From Rosellinia necatrix (taxonomy: Eukaryota; Ascomycota; Sordariomycetes; Xylariales; Xylariaceae): a stretch of DNA of 64,000 nt. Position 1 is the stretch's first letter, and each line of letters begins with the position of its first letter. A program made the translations under genes and the position numbers. The notes under the pieces were generated by a model that did not search any database, was not told the DNA's origin, and saw only the letters and a program-made list of their open reading frames with translations. Positions 58,469-64,000 of the stretch are shown in pieces. The stretch is taken from contig JAGYVD010000006.1 in NCBI GenBank assembly GCA_021209875.1, forward strand, positions 3,286,001 through 3,350,000, in the 5' to 3' direction.

Positions 58469-61400
58469 ATGGCCGATTACCAAGGCAGAGGTCGTGGCGG
58501 GGACCGGGGTCGCGGCGGTGACCGCGGCCGTGGTGGTGACCGCGGCCGTGGAGGCGACCGTGGGCGCGGAGGCGATCGCGGCCGTGGTGGTGATCGTGGT
58601 CGTGGGGGTGGTGGAGGTGATCGTGGCGGCGATCGTGGCCGTGGCCGCGGCCGGGGCGATTTCGACGGCCAGGGCCGGGGAAGGGGCAGTGCCACCTTCT
58701 CCGGCTTCCAGGGGCGCGATGATTTCCGGGGACGCGGCCGGGGACGGGGAGGCGATTTCGGATCCGGTCGCGGCCGGGGCGGGCCCGGAGGCTATGGCGG
58801 CGGCAAGCCCGACAAGTTCGCCGGCGAGCAGGTAGTTTTCAGGTTTGCCTTCTCTAAAAGACGCCCCACCGACTTGGATCAATGCTGACGTCCCCCTTCC
58901 CCTTCTCTCAGCGGCGCCGGCGGTATTCCACCCCCGGACGCCACCGTCACTAGGCTGGAAGACGAGCTTGTCAAGGGGCAAGGCGTGGGCGCTCTTACCG
59001 CCAAGATGGCCCAGGTTCAGGTTTCTGGCGACCCGAGCCCCCAGAATGATAATTGGTTCCCGCGCCGCCCAGCCTTCGGCAGTCAAGGCGCCAACGTCGT
59101 GCTTTGGGCAAACTACTTCAAGCTGGAGGCGTCTGCCAGCAAGCCTCTTTTCAAATATGCTCTTGAGGTTGAGGAAAAGGAAGATAAGAAGGAGGAGGAG
59201 AATCCTGAAGGCGACGAAAAGGAGATGGGCTCCAAGGGAGGCCAAAAGGGCAAGGGCTCCAAGGGTGACCAAAAAGGCAAGGGCCCGAAAGGGGCTCAAG
59301 GCGCCCAAGGTGTTCAAGGCGCCCAAGGCGCCAAAGCTGCCAAGAAGGGTCAAAAGAAGCGCGTCCCTGCGGGCCGAAAGCTTCAAAGCATCATAAGATC
59401 GGCCCTGGGGCAAGTGGCAGGATCCATCGATTTTGCAACCGAGTTCAAAGACCAAGTGATCTCGTGTGCGCCATTCAAGTTGCCAGCGAAAGACACTGTC
59501 GTGGTGGAGTACACTGATGAGGGCAGGGCCGACAAATACAACGTCAAGTTCAATGGTCCATTTACGGTTGATATCCCTGGCTTATTGCAGTATATTAATA
59601 CCATGCGCGAACCAGCGGGCGATGTCTCGTACCCCAAATTTGCCGAAGCGATCGACGCCATCAGCATCATCACGGGCTACTACGCCCGCACGAACGCGCT
59701 CTCCTCCGCCCTGGGCCGCAGCCGGTACTTCCCGTTGGAGCTCAAAGACGAGCAATACGATCTAGGCCAGCCGGAATTCAACCGAATCATCCGGGGCTAC
59801 TTTCAGAGCGCTCGCCCGGCCACCGGGCGCCTCATTCTGAATGCCAACGTTGCCCATGGGGTTTTCCGGCCCAAGGGGTTGGTCTCGAGCCTGGTAGAAC
59901 AGTTCAACTACGACTACAACTCGCTGCACAAATCCATTTCTAGACTGAGGGCCTTATGTCAAATCCCGCTCAAGGGCACGGCCAAGGAGAGGCGCTCATA
60001 CCAGAAGCTTATATGCGGCTTGGCTGACGTCCGCGACGGGATCGGAGGCAAACGCGGAGCCGCTGTGGCAGATCGACCGCCGCCAAAAGTAGCTAGGTGG
60101 GCGGCCACCGCCGGCGAGGTCCAGTTTTACTTGCAAGGAGAGGGTGTTGGTCCGCTGAAGGCGAATGCGTACTGCACCGTTGCGGATTATTATCGCCACA
60201 GTAAGCAACCAGTCTTTTGCCCGTTGACAACGTCGTATTGACCGTTCTCAGAATATAACTTTTCTGTGAATCCCGATCTCCCGGTGGTGAATGTTGGAAC
60301 TCAGGCCAGGCCCGTATACATGCCCGCGGAACTCGTCGACGTCCTGGACGGCCAGCCTCTCCGGCGAAAGACGAGCCCGGACGAAACCCGGGGCATGATT
60401 AACTTTTCCTGCCGGTCGCCCTTCGCCAACGCCACCTCGATATCGACTTACGGACGGCAAGTCCTCGGCCTCGACAAGGCCGACTTGCTCGCCCGTTTCG
60501 GCATACAGGTGGGCAAGGCACTACTGACGGTGCCAGCGCGTCAGCTGACCCCCCCAACCATTATCTACAAAGACGCCAAACAACCGATGAACCTAAAGCC
60601 AGTCCCTGTTCACGAAGGCGAGTGGAACATGGAGAGCGTCCGGGTTTTCAAACCCGGCAGGTCGATTGACCGGTGGTTTTGGGTATCCATTGATTTCGGC
60701 GGACCGAGGGCCCATCAGAGCCATGATCAGATTCTTCAAGGCATGAAAGCTTGGGTGGCCTTTTTGGTGTCCCAGGGAATTGCGATGGCGCCCGCGCCAT
60801 TACCTTGCCCCGAAAATAAGATTACGGTAGGAAGGAATTCGGCCGACGCGATACGGACTGTATTCAAGTCGATGCAGGAGAAGAACCCCCAGTTCGTGTT
60901 TGTCGTGCTCCCGGGTAGGAAGACGGATACGGACATTTACAACGAGGTGAAGAAGCTGAGCGAGGTGACCTTTGGGTATCTCAGCCAGAATGTCCTACGC
61001 TCGAACCTATTGAAGCAAAGCCCGCAGATATTCGCCAACCTAGGGCTAAAGATCAACCTGAAGATGGGCGGGATAAACCACAAGCTTAGGGACGACATCA
61101 CCATCATCAAGCAACAGCCCACCATGGTCGTTGGCTATGACGTGACGCACCCAACCAACCTCGCCGGCAACAAGGACGGCCTACCCAGCTTAGTTGGCAT
61201 GGTCGCCAGCATCGACAACGAGCTGGGCCAGTGGCCCGCGGTCGCCTGGTCCCAGGCAGGGCGTCAGGAGATGTTGACCAACGTGCTCAAGGACAAGTTC
61301 GCCGAGCGCCTCCGGCTCTACATGAAGCACAACAGGCGGCTCCCGGAGAACATCATCATCTTCCGCGACGGCGTCTCCGAGGGCCAGTTCGACATGGTCC

Positions 61401-61720
61401 TCCGCAAGGAGCTGCCGCACATCAGGCAGGCGTGCGTGGAGATCTACCCGGCGACGCAGCGGCCACGGATCTCCCTCATCGTGTCGGTCAAGCGGCACCA
61501 GACGCGCTTCTACCCGGCGAACCAGAACAACATGGTCCGGTCGCGGAACGTCAAGAACGGCACCGTCGTCGACCGCGGCGTCACCCTGGCCACCACCTGG
61601 GACTTTTTCCTGACGGCCCACAAAGGATTGCAAGGTACGCTTTGGCATATATACATACACCAGAACCACTTACCTATTTATACACTTATCTCTACCTCTC
61701 TCTATCTCTATCTCTCTCTA

Positions 61721-61761
<41 letters not shown>

Positions 61762-62108
61762 CTATCTCTATTGCTAATTCCCCTTCCGCAGGAACGTCCC
61801 GACCCGCCCATTACACTGTATTGCTGGACGAGGTCTTCAGACACATGTCCCGAGACCAGGCGGCCAACCAGCTGGAGAAGTTGACATACGAGATGTGCCA
61901 CCTGTTCGGCCGGGCCACCAAGGCCGTCAGCATCTGCCCGCCGGCGTACTACGCCGACATCCTCTGCACCCGGGCGCGCGTGTACCTGGCGGACCTGTTC
62001 GAGGGCTCGGACACCGTCTCCGTGACGTCAGGGGGGACGGCGGCTGATGCGCCCGTGCCGGCCATCAAAGTGCATGATGACATTCAGGACTCGATGTTTT
62101 ACATATGA
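58469..62108 (+). CDS. Argonaute (QDE-2-like RNAi effector)
   Basis: Small-RNA-guided slicer of RNA interference and quelling. Exons 58469-58842, 58912-60200, 60252-61634 and 61792-62108 give 1,120 residues. Introns 2 and 3 have clear donors (GTAAGC, GTACGC). For intron 1 only the donor at 58843 (GTTTGC) keeps frame with the CTGAC/CTCAG end. Residues 2-120 are almost pure Arg/Gly/Asp repeats (RGG-like). Residues about 205-275 are a Lys/Gln/Gly insert with GAQGAQGVQGAQGAK. The PAZ end is near residue 550 and Mid near 700-790. PIWI has the catalytic set: D in VVGYDVTHPT (about 850), the Glu-finger region QAGRQEM (about 891), D in IIIFRDGVSEGQFD (about 924) and H in RPAHYTVLLDE (about 1022). Slicing should therefore be possible. 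The terminal residues DSMFYI resemble the hydrophobic Argonaute C-terminus. Confidence 0.95.
61680..61770 (+). repeat. TC/TCTA microsatellite within Argonaute intron 3
   Basis: CTCTCT and CTATCT runs fill most of the 157-bp third intron and extend its polypyrimidine tract just upstream of the GCTAAT branch site (about 61772) and GCAG acceptor. Length variation here could affect splicing. Confidence 0.85.
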
Positions 62109-62945
62109 ACGACGGGCGACGACAGGCAGGGGGGAAGGAAATAGGGGGTTGGGCGCCTCTGTATTGCGCCCCTCACCCCCTAGCCGATAAATGGGGTGAA
62201 ATGGGATGGGATACGGTTAGACGCGAGACGTCTATGAACAACTCATAGTCGTTATTGCATATTAGGCCATGAAAATGATGATGAGTTGTTATGGATGTAT
62301 GACCGCGGCACAAAGTGCCTTTTATTTACTAGGTGTACAAAATTCAGTGTCGTCTCTTATTCTAAGTCTTACCTAGGCTTCTCTAGAGAAGGAATGTATG
62401 GCAATGGAAATTTGACGCTGTATAGGCAACATTCTCTGTAGTAAAGGGCATTTTCTGTTGTGAATACAATGTTCTACGGTGAACGCCATTCTCTATAGTA
62501 AAGAACATGTTCTATAGTCAAGGCAATGCTTCTGTGTAATGGGATGTAGGTAAAATAAGTATCTAGTTCGTGGCTTATAAAACCAGAATTCTTTGTTCTC
62601 AAATTAGAAACCATTGAGTGCGAGGATGGAAGCACATTGTCATAAAAGTTTCATCTACCTTTGCCGCGTTGAAGAACAAAAGGATTGATTATTCTCCGTG
62701 AGCTCTGCAAACTCCACGAAAACCAATATAACGATGTATAAAACAGCGGGAGTGTATCGAACTCCATGGTTCTGGCGAGATACAATGCTCTAGCTCGGTT
62801 TATGGCGAATGATATAAAAGTCCATCGATCTCACCGTGTTATACAAATGTCAACATCGATTAGCGCAACCAACAACCAGCAGCACTCATCTGATAACCTA
62901 ACACACTCTCCGATCGATTCCACGTAAACGTACATTCTAACCACC
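62109..62945. other. Intergenic with 19-bp minisatellite
   Basis: Spacer between Argonaute and the F-box/ankyrin gene, with no coding sequence. It contains the six-copy repeat at 62431-62544. Confidence 0.65.
62431..62544 (+). repeat. Six-copy 19-bp minisatellite
   Basis: Copies start at 62431, 62450, 62469, 62488, 62507 and 62526, an exact 19-bp register. The consensus is close to ATTCTCTATAGTAAAGRMA. Copies differ by several substitutions but no indels. Confidence 0.8.
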
Positions 62946-64000
62946 ATGGCTGAGGCTACGAGGCAGCCTGAAGATGACGCTGACCACAAGCTAGTACGCC
63001 CAGATCCCAATTCTCCCAACGCCATGGCCGCTACCTATTTTGACGTTCTTCCCACCGAGATGCTTATGAAAGTCGCCGACGCCATGTCGGCGGAAGACAG
63101 AGTACAAGTAGCATTCGTCTTCCCCCGTCTATTCTGGAACAATAACACCCTCAACCTCTTTGCCCTGGACGCGAACGAACAGCTCTCCATCCCGACCTAC
63201 GTGTTCGTGACGCTCGAGGAAGAGCAGTTACGGCAACCTCTCACCCACGCCGCCATCTCTTCCCGCAAGTTCAGCGTCGAGCAGATCGGCCAGATGCTGG
63301 ACCAGTACGAGGATGTATGCAAGCAGAGGCAAGTCAACCCCAACACTTTCCTGAACTCCACCCTTCCGAACAACACACCAAGCCACCTGTCGCATCTAGA
63401 TCAATTCATGCCGCGCAAGCTGATCAGCCCTCTCCACGTGGCCGTCGAGGCGATCCGGCTGGACGTGGTCAAGTATCTCGTGCGGCGGGGGGCGGACGTG
63501 GACCAGAGGCACCCGAACCCAGCCCTCGAGCGGATGGCCCCCTTGGAATGGGCCATCCATCTAGTCGACTCCCGGGGGCGCGGCGACGACGCCGAAAAAG
63601 CCCGGCAGTACGAAGACATCGCGATCGAGCTGACGCACAGCTCGCGCGTCACGGCGTACACGGACGCGCCCTTCGTCCGGAACGGGATGTTCAAGGTGGT
63701 CCGGTGCGGCATGGAGCGGCTCGCGATCCGGCTGCTGGAGCGGTTCGAGGAGCTGGACACACACGACATGGCTGAGCCGTCCGAGGAGCCGGACATACAC
63801 GACATGGCGGACCGGACGTCGGCGGAGTTCCGGAGGCAGCGGGACCTGATCCTGCAGCAGACGCTGCGGTCGCGCCACGCGCAGCCGGCGCTGCTGCGGT
63901 ACATGCTGGACCACGGGGCGCAGCTGCTGTTCAGCGACGGGCTGGACATCACGGTGACGGAGACGGCGGTGGCGGCGGCGGTGAACCGCGAGGCGTACGG
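62946..64000 (+). CDS. F-box and ankyrin-repeat protein, partial (runs off the window)
   Basis: Open frame from an ATG in strong context (ACCACCATGG) to the window end, 351 residues with no stop, so the 3' end is missing. Residues about 36-70 (YFDVLPTEMLMKVADAMSAE then a Phe/Trp-containing tail) look like an F-box. Residues about 160-185 (ISPLHVAVEAIRLDVVKYLV then RRGADVD) form a clear ankyrin repeat, and a second partial one lies around ALLRYMLDHGAQL (about 319-331). F-box/ankyrin proteins are usually SCF ubiquitin-ligase adaptors. There is an Asp/His-rich short duplication near residues 275-295 (THDMAEPSEEP and IHDMADRTS). Confidence 0.75.
   Translation, partial: MAEATRQPEDDADHKLVRPDPNSPNAMAATYFDVLPTEMLMKVADAMSAEDRVQVAFVFPRLFWNNNTLNLFALDANEQLSIPTYVFVTLEEEQLRQPLTHAAISSRKFSVEQIGQMLDQYEDVCKQRQVNPNTFLNSTLPNNTPSHLSHLDQFMPRKLISPLHVAVEAIRLDVVKYLVRRGADVDQRHPNPALERMAPLEWAIHLVDSRGRGDDAEKARQYEDIAIELTHSSRVTAYTDAPFVRNGMFKVVRCGMERLAIRLLERFEELDTHDMAEPSEEPDIHDMADRTSAEFRRQRDLILQQTLRSRHAQPALLRYMLDHGAQLLFSDGLDITVTETAVAAAVNREAY

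Noticed and set aside
58436..59455. 339-codon minus-strand frame opposite the Argonaute 5' part
   Set aside because: Produced by the RGG-coding repeats read in reverse (Ala/Thr/Pro runs); it spans the Argonaute intron and lacks any motif.
1..64000. CRISPR arrays, bacterial operons or prophage
   Set aside because: Intron-bearing genes, tRNA form and RIP show a fungal nuclear genome; the tandem repeats found are minisatellites without spacers.

Overview
This window is nuclear DNA of a filamentous ascomycete, most likely a Sordariomycete. Genes are GC-rich and carry short introns (about 50-190 bp) with GTRNGT-type donors, CTRAC/CTAAY branch sites and YAG acceptors. Start contexts are Kozak-like and no gene is arranged in an operon. 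A 10.1 kb block of extremely AT-rich DNA and a nonsense-riddled NLR gene both show the C-to-T/G-to-A pattern of repeat-induced point mutation (RIP). I cannot name the species from sequence alone.

Layout. 1-2.35 kb holds decayed coding remnants, one of which reads like the C-terminal part of VPS54. 2.5-21.6 kb (minus strand) is one very large gene for a TcA-like protein (insecticidal toxin complex A-component family). It is cut in two by a 10,100-bp mobile element at 8022-18121. The element has 42-bp terminal inverted repeats and a TA target duplication (Tc1/mariner-Fot1/pogo type). Inside it are two 189-bp direct repeats 7,979 bp apart, which mark a nested, RIP-destroyed LTR retrotransposon. 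Without the inner element the outer one is about 1.93 kb, the size of a Fot1-class transposon.

23-29 kb holds a small secreted cysteine-rich protein, an unfamiliar three-repeat beta-rich protein and a four-exon MFS transporter. 29-38 kb holds 3-phosphoglycerate dehydrogenase (serine synthesis), a five-exon double-domain glyoxalase I and a seven-exon vacuolar-type Ca2+/H+ exchanger. 40-45 kb holds a secreted GH81 endo-beta-1,3-glucanase and the telomere-capping protein Stn1. 45.9-50.8 kb is an NLR pseudogene (N-terminal NACHT-associated domain, NACHT, about 12 WD40 repeats). Its stop codons look RIP-made, but its WD40 block is still open. 52.9-55.4 kb holds a DNAJC9-like J-protein, a RibD/Rib2-type deaminase and tRNA-Lys(CTT). 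58.5-62.1 kb is a four-exon Argonaute (QDE-2 type) with the slicer residues visible. The window ends inside an F-box/ankyrin-type gene.

Most genes are unrelated housekeeping or accessory functions that act independently. The linking theme is genome defence: RIP has erased the nested transposons and disabled an NLR paralogue, and an RNAi effector lies in the same window. The clearest unusual structure is the transposon-in-transposon insertion, which splits the TcA-like gene while both coding halves remain free of other lesions.
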